Origin: Streptomyces sp. CB02414
Lineage (GTDB): Bacteria > Actinomycetota > Actinomycetes > Streptomycetales > Streptomycetaceae
Direction of reading: 5' to 3'
Assembly: GCF_001905385.1 (NCBI RefSeq)
Contig: NZ_LIPF01000007.1
Coordinates: 434,001 to 498,000, forward strand
DNA: 64,000 nt
Positions 49,854 through 58,248 of this stretch are shown one piece after another (position 1 is the stretch's first letter; the number at the start of each line of letters is the position of its first letter). The translations under genes and the position numbers were made by a program. Under the pieces are notes generated by a model, which made no database searches, was not told the origin of the DNA, and worked only from the letters and a program-made list of their open reading frames with translations.

Positions 49854-50996
49854 TCAGACGCCGGGCGCGCGGCGGTCGGTGACGAGGTCCATGCGGGCTC
49901 CGCCGAGCGCCCGGGCGAGCTCGCCGCCCGCGGGCGCGGGGCCGTCCAGAAGGGTCGTCAGTTCGGCCACCCGGGCGGGGTCCGCGAGGCCGAGGGCGAC
50001 CGCGGGGTCTCCGTCGCCGAGCTCACCCCGTACGTCGACCAGCCGCACGACGACGTCGTCGCGCTGGAAGATGGTGCTGCACAGGACGGGGCGGCGCGGG
50101 TCGTCCGCCGCCGCCTCGTCGGCCTCGGCCAGCAACTGGGCCAGCCGCATGCCGCAGCCCGGCCGGGCCGGGTAGGACAGCGCGTGCCGGCGTGCCGCCG
50201 GGTCCTCCTCGCCCGCCGTCACGTGGTGCACGGCGGGCAGGGCCGCCCGGGTGTAGAAGACCCGGGCGGACTCCGGGTCACCGAGGTCCCGGTCCTGCTC
50301 CAGATACGGGTTGAGCGCCTCCTCGACGGCGCGCACCTCGGGCTGTTCCGCCACGTGCCGCAGAGCCGCGAGCAGGTCGCCGCGGACCTCGATGGCCCGT
50401 ACCACCCGGTTGCCGTGCAGGAACAGGGAGGTGCGGCACAGGCGCGTGGTGTCGTCGACCCGCGGCTCGGGCGAGGCGTAGTCGGCGAGGAGCCCGGCGA
50501 CCGTGTCCTCGCTGCCCGGCTTCACGGTGAAGGTGAGGGCGTGCCGGATGACTCCGTCGCCGATCCGCGGCGACGTCTGGAGCCCGCCCCGGGCGCCGGA
50601 CTCGGCGCCCGCCGCGGGGTGCCCCGTCTCGCGGACCACGTGGAAGCGGAGCGACCGGGTGTCCCGGACGCAGCTGTGCAGCGGCTTCACCATCCGTACG
50701 TGCTCCTCGCTGCTCACCCAGTTCAGGAACGGCGGGGCGCTCTCCCACTCGCTGGTGATGAGCCACTGCGAGGGGTTCTCGATGGACTGGCACAGCTGCT
50801 CGCCGAGGTGCCCGGGCACGGACTCGACGTGGCTGCGCAGACTTTCGTACGTCTCGAGGAACTGCTGCTGGGCTCCGTCGTAGACCTCGACCAGCAGGAC
50901 GACCCGGAGTCTGGAGCCGTCGAACACGGACTGGGAGACGTGGTGCGACACCTGTCGCGTCAGCGGTTCGGAAGCAGGGGTGGGCGTGGTGGTCAT
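49854..50996 (-). CDS. SchA/CurD-like domain protein
   Basis: A 380-residue cytoplasmic protein. Its N-terminal part (about 30-125) resembles an antibiotic-biosynthesis-monooxygenase ferredoxin-like domain (VVLLVEVYDGAQQQFLETYE, WLITSEWESAPPFLNWVSSEEH). The rest repeats related ferredoxin-like units (GDGVIRHALTFTVKPGSEDTVAGLL; SARVFYTRAALPAVHHVT). SchA and CurD are unassigned members of spore-pigment and curamycin type II polyketide clusters. ATG 50996 is preferred over GTG 51005, which lies two bases from AAGGAG. Confidence 0.83.
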   Translation of the reverse strand: MTTTPTPASEPLTRQVSHHVSQSVFDGSRLRVVLLVEVYDGAQQQFLETYESLRSHVESVPGHLGEQLCQSIENPSQWLITSEWESAPPFLNWVSSEEHVRMVKPLHSCVRDTRSLRFHVVRETGHPAAGAESGARGGLQTSPRIGDGVIRHALTFTVKPGSEDTVAGLLADYASPEPRVDDTTRLCRTSLFLHGNRVVRAIEVRGDLLAALRHVAEQPEVRAVEEALNPYLEQDRDLGDPESARVFYTRAALPAVHHVTAGEEDPAARRHALSYPARPGCGMRLAQLLAEADEAAADDPRRPVLCSTIFQRDDVVVRLVDVRGELGDGDPAVALGLADPARVAELTTLLDGPAPAGGELARALGGARMDLVTDRRAPGV

Positions 50997-51164
50997 CCTG
51001 CGCACATCTCCTTCGCGGGTCCTGCACGGGTCCTTCGCCGGGGGGTGGAGCGTGACGTCGGCCGCGGTGGTGCGACGCCGGCGTGCCTCGATCCTGTGCC
51101 CGCCCCTGGTGGCGCGCGACCCGTGTGCACTGCGCGGGTGACCGGGGGCTCGGACGAGGCGGTC

Positions 51165-51851
51165 TCAGGTGAGGTGGGCGAAGACCACGAGGTTGTCCGT
51201 GTAGTCCTTGGCCTTGCGGTCGTAGTCGCCCGCGCAGGTGATGAGCCGTACCTCGGCCCGGTCGGTGTCGCCGTACACGCGCTTGCTGGGGAAGTCGTCC
51301 TTGTCGAACGTCTCCAGACTGTCGACCTCGAAGGAGGCCGTGCGTCCGTCGGCCCGCTCCACGCGGAAGACGTCGCCCTCGTCGAGTTCGGAGAGCCGGG
51401 CGAAGACGGCCGCGGACGTCTTGGTGTCCACGTGCCCGGCGATGATCGAGGTGCCCGTCTCCCCCGGGGAGGCGCCCTTGGCGTACCAGCCCACGAGGTT
51501 GGTGTCGTCCGGCGGGGGTGCTTCGAGCTGTCCGTTCTTGCCGATGGCGAGGCCGGTGAAGGGGGCGTCGACGGAGATCTCCGGGATCAGCAGGCGCACC
51601 GGCTTCGACCGGGGCAGGTCCCTCTCACTGTCGTCCGCGCTGGACGGGGCCGACGGCGCCGACGCCGCCGACGCGCCGGGCTGCGGGGTGAGGGGCGGCC
51701 GCGAGGAGTCGGCCGACGTGTCGTTGCCGCCGACCAGGCTCACCGCCAGGACCAGGAGGGCCACGGCGCACAGCACCATCGTGCCCGGGCGGGATCCCTG
51801 TCCGGCGGGCACCTGTGTGTCGTCGGCGGGCGGAGTAGGGGGGACTGCCAT
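51165..51851 (-). CDS. class F sortase
   Basis: A 228-residue membrane-anchored transpeptidase. One N-terminal helix (TMVLCAVALLVLAVSLVGG, residues 24-42) and a Ser/Pro/Ala linker precede the sortase barrel. Catalytic residues: His140 in IIAGHVDT, Cys206 in RLITCAGDYD and Arg212. Class F sortases are typical of actinobacteria and usually lie beside one small surface protein, as here. ATG 51851 has GAGGTGG upstream. It would attach a C-terminally tagged protein outside the membrane. Confidence 0.93.
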   Translation of the reverse strand: MAVPPTPPADDTQVPAGQGSRPGTMVLCAVALLVLAVSLVGGNDTSADSSRPPLTPQPGASAASAPSAPSSADDSERDLPRSKPVRLLIPEISVDAPFTGLAIGKNGQLEAPPPDDTNLVGWYAKGASPGETGTSIIAGHVDTKTSAAVFARLSELDEGDVFRVERADGRTASFEVDSLETFDKDDFPSKRVYGDTDRAEVRLITCAGDYDRKAKDYTDNLVVFAHLT

Positions 51852-51987
51852 CGAGGACCACCTCACTTGGGCACGGCAGCAGGGCGGGCGGTGGAAGGGC
51901 GAGGGGCGGGCGGGCGAGGAGGGAAGCGAGCCGGGCCGCCACGCGCTTGGCTGGTGGCGGCCCGGCCGCTATCGCGCCCGGCACGGC

Positions 51988-52422
51988 TCACGCCACTCCG
52001 TCGGCCGACTTCCTGCGTCGGACCGCGTACAGACCGGTCGCGGCGACGCCCAGGACGGCCAGCCCGCCCGCGGTCGTGGCCGGCGTGTCCAGCCCGCCGC
52101 CTCCGGTGTGCATGCCGCCGCGCGGCTTCTCCCGCTCGCCGCCGCCCCAGGACTTCTCGCCCTCGTCCTGCTTGTGGGTCTCCGAGCCCTCCTTGGAGCC
52201 GCCGCCCTCCCAGTCGCCCTCGTTCACCACGGCCAGGGCGCCGCCGCCCGTGTGCATTCCGCCGCGCGGTTCGTCGTGCTTGCCTCCGTTGTCGTGCTCC
52301 TTGCTGTAGGAAGAATCGTCGTGCTCCCAGTCGCCGGCGGCCGCCGCGTAGGCGCCGGGCGCGCCGAGGACGAGGACGGCCGAGGCCGCCGCAATGGTCA
52401 GGAGCATGCGAGCAGAACGCAT
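51988..52422 (-). CDS. secreted repeat protein with C-terminal membrane anchor, likely sortase partner
   Basis: A 144-residue exported protein. The signal peptide is residues 1-28 (MLLTIAAASAVLVLGAPGAYA). Two imperfect units of about 40 residues each begin with GDWE and end in PRGGMHTGGG (residues 52-61 and 100-109), separated by Gly/Glu/Lys-rich sequence. The C-terminus has a helix (GGLAVLGVAATGLYAV, 119-134) and RRRKS, as in sortase substrates. No LPxTG or LAxTG is present, so any sorting signal is non-classical (LDTPATTAG is the best-placed candidate). It lies 136 bases upstream of the sortase gene on the same strand. Confidence 0.8.
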   Translation of the reverse strand: MRSARMLLTIAAASAVLVLGAPGAYAAAAGDWEHDDSSYSKEHDNGGKHDEPRGGMHTGGGALAVVNEGDWEGGGSKEGSETHKQDEGEKSWGGGEREKPRGGMHTGGGGLDTPATTAGGLAVLGVAATGLYAVRRRKSADGVA

Positions 52423-52593
52423 CTGAGGTTCCTTCCGTCACGACCGGGCAGCTGGTGCTTCGTCAGCTGAATTGACCCGGCCCCGACGTGAATTACCGTC
52501 AGCCCGCGGTCCCGGTAGCACCACTCAAGGCGCTCAGGCGGGTGACGGCACGGGTGCATCCGTGGGCGGACCTCGCCCCGTCGGCCGAACCCG

Positions 52594-54489
52594 CTACTCG
52601 TCCGGGTCGGCGTGGGTCGGGTCCATGACCTCGGGCTCCTGCCGGCGCGAGCCCGGCGCGGCCCGGTCGGGGGTGGCCTCGCTGTGCGGGGACTGGGGCG
52701 GGGGCGGCGGTGACGTGTCGCCGGGGGCACCGACACCCTCGGCGGGCAGGCGCAGGGCCAGCAGGGCGACGTCGTCGCCGCGGGGCTCGATCCGGGCGAG
52801 CAGTTCGTCGCAGAACGCGTCGATGCTCTCCTCCTCCAGCCGCCGCGCCAGGACGCCGGCGTGGTGGCGGAGCTTGGCCATGCCGGCGTCGATCGGACGG
52901 TCGCGGCTCTCCACCAGACCGTCGGTGTAGAGCAGCAGGATGCTCTCCGGCGGGAGCTCCTCGGTCGCGTCGGGCCAGTTCAGGCCGAGGCGCAGGGTGG
53001 CGCTCATGCCGATGAGCGGGCCGTGCCCCGCCTCCAGGAAGCGGGTCGCGCCGTCCGCGGTGATCAGCAGGGGCGGCGGGTGGCCGGCGGTGACCCAGTG
53101 GAACTGCCAGGGGCCGCCCTCGGGGCCCTCGATGCGGGCGAAGACGAGCGTCGCCATGGGGGCGTCGCTGGTGTTGGTCACCGCCTCGTCCAGGCGCCGC
53201 ATGATGACGCTGGGCGGCTCCCGGTGGTCCCAGGCCAGGGCGCGCAGCATGTTGCGGACCTCGGCCATGTGGGCGGCGGCCTGCAGATCGTGGCCGACCA
53301 CGTCCCCGATGACCAGGGCCATCACTCCGTCGGAGAGCAGGAAGGCGTCGTACCAGTCGCCGCCGACCTCCATCGCGCTCTCGGCGGGCCGGTAGCGGGC
53401 CGCCATGCGCACGTGGTCGACCTGCGGGAGGGGGGTCAGCAGCTGGCGCTGCATGGTCACGGCGACGTTCTGCTGCTCCTGGTAGAGCCGGGCGTTGTCC
53501 AGTACCAGTCCGACGCGTCGGCCGATGTCGGCCAGCAGGGCGATCTCGGCCTCGGAGTGGGCCGGGTGGTCCCCCGCGCGTGCCACGGTCAGTGTCCCGT
53601 ACGACCGCTGCCGGGTGCGGAGCGGGACGACGACGGCGGAGTGTCCGCCGAGGCGTTCGAACAGGACGCGGTGCGTGGCGGCGAGGGGGTGGCGCGGGTC
53701 GTCTCGCACCTCGTCGGCGCTCAGCGGGACGGGGCGGTCGCCGTTGACCAGCCGGTTCAGCGCGGCGCGGGCCGTGTCCGGCAGCGAGGTGACGGGCCCT
53801 CTCAGCCGTCCCGCCCGGTGCGGGTGCGTGCTGCTGCGGACGGCGACCCGTTCCAGCACTTCCGACCGGTCCTGGTGGACGTCGGCCGCGGCCCACTGTC
53901 CCAGTTCGGGCACCAGCAGCCGCAGGAGACGGCGGAGGGTGACGGAGGTGCGCTCGGTGGGGACGAGGACCGTCGAGATCTCGGCCACCAGGTGCAGCTG
54001 AGTGGTGAAGGCTTCCAGGGCTGCGGTGCGCGCCTCGATCTCCTCGGTGGCACTGCGGTGCAGGCTGAAGTCGTGGAAGACGAGCACCAGTCCGTCGTGT
54101 CGGCCGTCCCGGACCAGCGGGGTGGTCGCCCAGATGATCGGCACAGTGGTGCCGTCCGCCCGCTGGAAGTACTCCTCGCTGCCCTCCTCGGCCGACGTCC
54201 CGGACAGCGGGTTGCGCAGGGTGCACAGCTCTCGCGGTACGGGGCTGCCGTCGGCGTGCCTGTGCAGCAGGTCGTGCGCGTCGCCTCCGATCATGTCCCG
54301 CTCCGGCCGTCCCAGCAGTTGCTCGGCCCACGGGTTCGCGGACGTGATCCGGCCCGATGCGTCGAGGGTGAGGACGCCGGCGCCCAGGGCCCGCAGCACG
54401 GCGAGGGCGAGGGCGGGCTCCGGAACGTCGTCCGCGTTCTCCTGCCCCGGTCCGTCGCCCTCCCGGTGGCCCGCCCAGCGTGACGCCAC
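52594..54489 (-). CDS. PAS-GAF-SpoIIE (PP2C-type) serine phosphatase
   Basis: A 631-residue signalling protein. PAS domain is at about 25-135 (AGVLTLDASGRITSANPWAEQLLG). GAF domain is at about 165-330 (VVPLRTRQRSYGTLTVARAG). The SpoIIE phosphatase domain is at about 370-590, with AMEVGGDWYDAFLLSDGVMALVIGDVVGHD and LLYTDGLVESRDRPID, and RGDDVALLALRLP. The metal-binding Asp residues are all present. The Pro-rich tail follows. GTG 54489 was chosen; 54498 is possible. Such proteins dephosphorylate anti-anti-sigma factors, and an anti-sigma-type ATPase is encoded at 55364. Confidence 0.92.
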   Translation of the reverse strand: MASRWAGHREGDGPGQENADDVPEPALALAVLRALGAGVLTLDASGRITSANPWAEQLLGRPERDMIGGDAHDLLHRHADGSPVPRELCTLRNPLSGTSAEEGSEEYFQRADGTTVPIIWATTPLVRDGRHDGLVLVFHDFSLHRSATEEIEARTAALEAFTTQLHLVAEISTVLVPTERTSVTLRRLLRLLVPELGQWAAADVHQDRSEVLERVAVRSSTHPHRAGRLRGPVTSLPDTARAALNRLVNGDRPVPLSADEVRDDPRHPLAATHRVLFERLGGHSAVVVPLRTRQRSYGTLTVARAGDHPAHSEAEIALLADIGRRVGLVLDNARLYQEQQNVAVTMQRQLLTPLPQVDHVRMAARYRPAESAMEVGGDWYDAFLLSDGVMALVIGDVVGHDLQAAAHMAEVRNMLRALAWDHREPPSVIMRRLDEAVTNTSDAPMATLVFARIEGPEGGPWQFHWVTAGHPPPLLITADGATRFLEAGHGPLIGMSATLRLGLNWPDATEELPPESILLLYTDGLVESRDRPIDAGMAKLRHHAGVLARRLEEESIDAFCDELLARIEPRGDDVALLALRLPAEGVGAPGDTSPPPPPQSPHSEATPDRAAPGSRRQEPEVMDPTHADPDE

Positions 54490-54619
54490 GACCCTCACAG
54501 CCTTCCGATGCCGTCCGTCCCGCCAGGTTCCCCCACCGGGCACGGGTGAACCGCTCCGGAGGGCCGAAGGAGGGAGATCGGGTAGGCTCCGGTGCCGATC
54601 TTGTACCTCGGAGGGGTGT

Positions 54620-55327
54620 GTGCGGACCAGGACCACGACCGCGGCGACGGCCGTGCTGAGCTGTCTGCTGGCGGGGGCTCTCACGGCGGGGTGCGGCGCC
54701 GGCGACGCCGGGGAGACGAAGTCCGCCGACGAGCTGCTCGAGGACGCCAACGCCACGATGCGGGCACTGGAGTCCGTACGGATCGACTCCACGAGCGCCG
54801 CCGCGAAGGGCGGTACGGTGACCAGCCGGCTCGTGACCGACCTCGACAGCCGGTGCTCCGGCAGGACCGCCTTCTCCGAGGGCGGCAGCCTGGAGCAGAT
54901 CCGGATGGGCGAGACCGACTACGTCCGTCCCGACCGCGCCTATCTGGAGAAGTGGAAGCCCGGCGGTGTCACCGGCGAGCAGCGGATGTGGATCAAGGTG
55001 CCCGCCGACTCGGCACAGCCCGGCGACGGACTCTCTTCCTGCACGCGGCCCTTCACGTCGTTCGGTGAGGTGAAGAAGGGGAAGAGCGGCCCCGTCTCGG
55101 GCCGGGCGGCCGTCGAGCTGACCGTGACCGACGACGGAGGCGACGGGGGCACCGGCGGGATCTACACCTTCCACGTCGCCACGGAGGGCGAGCCCCACCT
55201 GCTCAAGGTGGTCTACAAGGGCGCCGACTACAAAACGACCACGTCCTTCACCGCCTTCGACGAGCCGCTGGACATCAAGGCGCCGGACCCGGCCGAGGTC
55301 ATCGACGCGCGGAAGGCGACCGGGTGA
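54620..55327 (+). CDS. lipoprotein of unknown function
   Basis: A 235-residue exported protein. The signal ends in the lipobox LTAGC (Cys25). The mature part has ADELLEDANATMRALESVRIDSTS and MRMWIKVPADS-like strands, ending FTAFDEPLDIKAPDPAEVIDARK. It resembles the LolA/LppX-like beta-sandwich lipoproteins of actinobacteria. GTG 54620 follows GGAGGGG. It is divergent from the phosphatase gene. Confidence 0.83.
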   Translation: MRTRTTTAATAVLSCLLAGALTAGCGAGDAGETKSADELLEDANATMRALESVRIDSTSAAAKGGTVTSRLVTDLDSRCSGRTAFSEGGSLEQIRMGETDYVRPDRAYLEKWKPGGVTGEQRMWIKVPADSAQPGDGLSSCTRPFTSFGEVKKGKSGPVSGRAAVELTVTDDGGDGGTGGIYTFHVATEGEPHLLKVVYKGADYKTTTSFTAFDEPLDIKAPDPAEVIDARKATG

Positions 55328-55363
55328 GGCGCCGGGCCGTCGGGTAGTACGGGACCGGGGTGG

Positions 55364-55834
55364 TCAGGACGCGTGGCCGAGGGCCGTGCCGTTCCGGTCG
55401 TCGGCGAGCCGCACCGCGGCCCTCATGCGCTTGCCGACGGGCTCGCGACGCACCTCGAAGCTCTGGCAGACGGCCATGACGATCTCCAGTCCGTGCCGCC
55501 CGACCCGGTCGGGGTCGGCGCCCTCGGCCACCGGCAGCACCGGATCGCTGTCCCACACCGTGACCTCCACCCGGTCCTCGGCCAGCTCCAGGTCGACGAG
55601 CGACGGGCCGGGCGCGTACTTGCAGGCGTTCGTCAGCAGCTCGCTGACCACGAGCTGCACCAGGTCCACCGCGCGGTCGGGCACCGGACGGTCCCGCGTG
55701 GCCCGCACGCGGGTCAGGAAGGCGCGGGCCAGCTCCCGGCCCCGGGCGATGTCGCCGGGCGTGCCCTCGTACTCCGCCGAAACCCTGACCGGCGCTTCTC
55801 TCGGCCGGTTCCCGTTCTGGACAGCCCCGTTCAT
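55364..55834 (-). CDS. anti-sigma-type ATP-binding protein (HATPase_c_2)
   Basis: A 156-residue GHKL ATPase of the RsbW/SpoIIAB group. N box is VVSELLTNACKYAPG (near 62), G1-like is VTVWDSDPVLPVA, and G2 is DRVGRHGLEIVMAVCQSF. Streptomyces has many such switch kinases, which bind sigma factors or anti-sigma antagonists. It is convergent with the lipoprotein gene and near the SpoIIE phosphatase, a natural partner. Confidence 0.92.
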   Translation of the reverse strand: MNGAVQNGNRPREAPVRVSAEYEGTPGDIARGRELARAFLTRVRATRDRPVPDRAVDLVQLVVSELLTNACKYAPGPSLVDLELAEDRVEVTVWDSDPVLPVAEGADPDRVGRHGLEIVMAVCQSFEVRREPVGKRMRAAVRLADDRNGTALGHAS

Positions 55835-55945
55835 TCGATCCGCCCTCTTCCTGAGCCTTGACCGTCACGCCAGCCCGTCTACCCCCGGATCCGGGAAACA
55901 TCGGCCCGCGGCCACCAGCCGTGCGGGCCTCTTAGGATGGCGGGC

Positions 55946-58225
55946 GTGGATCTCCTCGCCGTGCGCACGTTCGTCACCGCCGCGGAGGCGGGGCAGCTGC
56001 AGATCGCCGCCGACCGGCTGGCGGTGACCCAGCAGGCGGTGTCCAAGCGTGTCGCCGCCCTGGAGAAGAGCCTGGGCGTGCCGTTGTTCACCCGCACCGC
56101 ACGAGGGGTGCGGCTCACCGTGGACGGACAGGCGTTCCTCCCGCACGCGCGTGCGCTGCTCGACGCCGAGGAACAGGCCCTGTCCTCCGTACGGCCCGGC
56201 GGCCGCCCGCTGCGGGTCGACGTGATCGGCAGACGGGCCGCCACGGCCGGCGTGCTGCGCGACTTCCACCGGGCCCGTCCCGGTGTCGCCCTCGACGTCG
56301 TCACCCTCCCCGACGTGCGGGCGGCGGTCACCGCCATCCGGTCGGGGGCGGTCGACGCGTCCTTCCGCTGCGTCACCATGCCGAGGTTCGAGCTGCCGGA
56401 CGGCATCGAGGCCACGCCCCTGTTCGACGAGCCGCTCCATCTGGTCACCGGGCCCGCCCACGCGTTGGCGGCCGCACGGGAGATCAGCCCCGCCCAGCTC
56501 GCCGGTCATCGCGTCTGGATGCCGGGGAACGTGCCCGGCGCCGAGTGGACGGCCTACTACGACGCCCTCGCCGCCGCGTTCGGGTTCACCATCGACGCCG
56601 TGGGGCCGAACTTCGGCGTCGAGGACATGCTCGACACGATCGCCGGGTCCCCGGCGGTGGCGACCTTCCTCAGCGACCGGACACCGCTCGTCCGGCCCGC
56701 CGTGCACGGTCTGCGGCGCATCCCGCTGCGCGACCCGACGCCCGTGTACCCGCACTCCCTGCTCCGGCACGCCGACAACCCGCACCCCGCACTGGCGGCG
56801 CTGCGGGCCCACCTCGCCTCCCGGCCGACCGGCCCCCCGGACGGGGAGGTCTGGGCGCCGGCGTGGGCGCTGCGCTCCCGCCCGCCGGATTCGAGACCCG
56901 CCGCCGGCTCGGCGGGTTCCGGGGGGTGTTCAGGGGCCGGGTGTCTGACTGATCCTGTCAGGACGCCGGCCGGCCGCGCGGTCGAAGGGACCGTACGGGG
57001 CCGGGACGGGGAGGGGATCCTGGTGCACGGCGGACACGAAGCGGCGCGGTCCTCGCGGAAGGCCGACCGGGGACGGCCCCGGCCCGCCTGCCCGGTCAGC
57101 CGCGCGGCGGACGGGACATGGCAGGTGCACGATTACGAGGTCGCGCGTGCGCTGCTGCGCGGACCCGGCACCGTACAGGCCGGTCTCGGCGTCGAGACGG
57201 TGGAGAAGCTGCCGCCGCGCGTGCGCCGGCCGGTGCTCTACCGGGACGGCCCCGAACACCGGGAGCACCGTCGGCAGACCGCGCGCTTCTTCACTCCCCG
57301 GCGGGTCGACGAGCACTACCGCGACCTGATGGTCCGCATCGCCGGGGAGCAGCTGGACGTGCTCCGCGCGGCGGGCGAGTCCCCGCTCGCCGACCTGGCC
57401 TTCGAGCTGGCCATCGGCGTGGTGAGCGAGGTCGTCGGGCTGCGGTACGGCCGGCCCGGCATCCGCCGCAGGCTGGAGCGGTTCTTCCCCGAGGAGTTCG
57501 GCGAGCCCGGCCTGACCAGCGCGCGGGGCCTGTACTGGCTGCTGCGGCAGAACGCCAACTGGCTCCGCATCCACCTGGCCGACGTCCGGCCCGCCATCCG
57601 CGCGCACCGTCGCCGCGAGCACGACGACCTGATCTCCCACCTGATCGCGGAGGGCTGCTCGGACGCGGAGATCCTCGGTGAGTGCCTGACGTTCGCCGCG
57701 GCCGGCATGGTCACCACGCGCGAGTTCGTCTGTCTGGCCGCCTGGCACCTGTTCTCCGACGCCGAACTGCTCGCCCACTACCGAGCGGCGGACGAGGCGG
57801 GGCGCCTGGCCGTCCTGCGGGAGCTGCTGCGGCTGGAGCCCGTGATCGGGCGGTTGCGCCGGCGGGCGATCGAGCCGGTCGAGCTGCCCTGTCCGGGCGG
57901 GGCGGTGACCGTGCGCCCCGGCGAGCACGTCGCCCTCCTGCTGGACGACGCCAACACCGACCCGGCGGCGGTGGGCGAGGAGCCGCTGCGGGTCCGGCCC
58001 GGCCGCGCCGGGGAGGTCGGCGCGGGGCTCGCCTTCGGCGACGGCCCGCACCGGTGCCCCGGGGCGCACATCGCCCTGCTGGAGACGGACGTCTTCCTCA
58101 GCCGCCTGTTCGCCCTGGACGGGGTCCGCATGAGCGGGGAACCGCGCGTCGCCTTCCAGGAGGCGATCGGCGGCTATGAGATCCGCGGGCTGACCGTGGC
58201 GCTCCCCCGGGCCGGTCACGGCTGA
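55946..58225 (+). CDS. LysR regulator in a continuous frame with a downstream P450
   Basis: The first about 310 residues form a complete LysR regulator. The helix-turn-helix is VDLLAVRTFVTAAEAGQLQIA, then VTQQAVSKRVAALEKSLGVPLF. The effector domain follows (RPLRVDVIGRRAATAGVL, then HPALAALRAHLASRP). No stop codon follows. The frame stays open through about 50 Arg/Gly/Pro-rich codons into a full P450 and ends at 58225, giving 759 residues. GTG 55946 has AGGA upstream; ATG 55937 is possible but has none. The P450 has its own good ribosome site at 57023. So either this is a LysR-P450 fusion, or the LysR stop has been lost or a frameshift exists. Confidence 0.7.
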   Translation: MDLLAVRTFVTAAEAGQLQIAADRLAVTQQAVSKRVAALEKSLGVPLFTRTARGVRLTVDGQAFLPHARALLDAEEQALSSVRPGGRPLRVDVIGRRAATAGVLRDFHRARPGVALDVVTLPDVRAAVTAIRSGAVDASFRCVTMPRFELPDGIEATPLFDEPLHLVTGPAHALAAAREISPAQLAGHRVWMPGNVPGAEWTAYYDALAAAFGFTIDAVGPNFGVEDMLDTIAGSPAVATFLSDRTPLVRPAVHGLRRIPLRDPTPVYPHSLLRHADNPHPALAALRAHLASRPTGPPDGEVWAPAWALRSRPPDSRPAAGSAGSGGCSGAGCLTDPVRTPAGRAVEGTVRGRDGEGILVHGGHEAARSSRKADRGRPRPACPVSRAADGTWQVHDYEVARALLRGPGTVQAGLGVETVEKLPPRVRRPVLYRDGPEHREHRRQTARFFTPRRVDEHYRDLMVRIAGEQLDVLRAAGESPLADLAFELAIGVVSEVVGLRYGRPGIRRRLERFFPEEFGEPGLTSARGLYWLLRQNANWLRIHLADVRPAIRAHRRREHDDLISHLIAEGCSDAEILGECLTFAAAGMVTTREFVCLAAWHLFSDAELLAHYRAADEAGRLAVLRELLRLEPVIGRLRRRAIEPVELPCPGGAVTVRPGEHVALLLDDANTDPAAVGEEPLRVRPGRAGEVGAGLAFGDGPHRCPGAHIALLETDVFLSRLFALDGVRMSGEPRVAFQEAIGGYEIRGLTVALPRAGHG
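57023..58225 (+). CDS. cytochrome P450 (internal start of the LysR-P450 frame)
   Basis: A 400-residue soluble P450. The I-helix is LTFAAAGMVTTREFVCLA with the conserved Thr, the ExxR motif is LRELLRLEP and the heme loop is LAFGDGPHRCPGAHIAL. GTG 57023 follows GGAGGGG by six bases and gives the usual length for an actinobacterial P450. Its catalytic machinery is complete, unlike the conservon P450. It is convergent with pgm. Regulation by the upstream LysR is probable; the substrate is unknown. Confidence 0.85.
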   Translation: MHGGHEAARSSRKADRGRPRPACPVSRAADGTWQVHDYEVARALLRGPGTVQAGLGVETVEKLPPRVRRPVLYRDGPEHREHRRQTARFFTPRRVDEHYRDLMVRIAGEQLDVLRAAGESPLADLAFELAIGVVSEVVGLRYGRPGIRRRLERFFPEEFGEPGLTSARGLYWLLRQNANWLRIHLADVRPAIRAHRRREHDDLISHLIAEGCSDAEILGECLTFAAAGMVTTREFVCLAAWHLFSDAELLAHYRAADEAGRLAVLRELLRLEPVIGRLRRRAIEPVELPCPGGAVTVRPGEHVALLLDDANTDPAAVGEEPLRVRPGRAGEVGAGLAFGDGPHRCPGAHIALLETDVFLSRLFALDGVRMSGEPRVAFQEAIGGYEIRGLTVALPRAGHG

Positions 58226-58235
58226 CCGGCCCGGG
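58206..58235. terminator. strong bidirectional terminator
   Basis: CCCGGGCCGGTCA (58206-58218) and TGACCGGCCCGGG (58223-58235) form a perfect 13-bp stem with a 4-base loop. The P450 stop codon lies in the second arm. It separates the convergent P450 and pgm genes. Confidence 0.8.
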
Positions 58236-58248
58236 CCGGGGCACGGCG

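Noticed and set aside
52499..55198. Very long Arg/Pro/Gly-rich frames on both strands, such as 899 codons here
   Set aside because: They are wrong-frame readings of GC-rich genes with no domain signal; the real genes account for the region.
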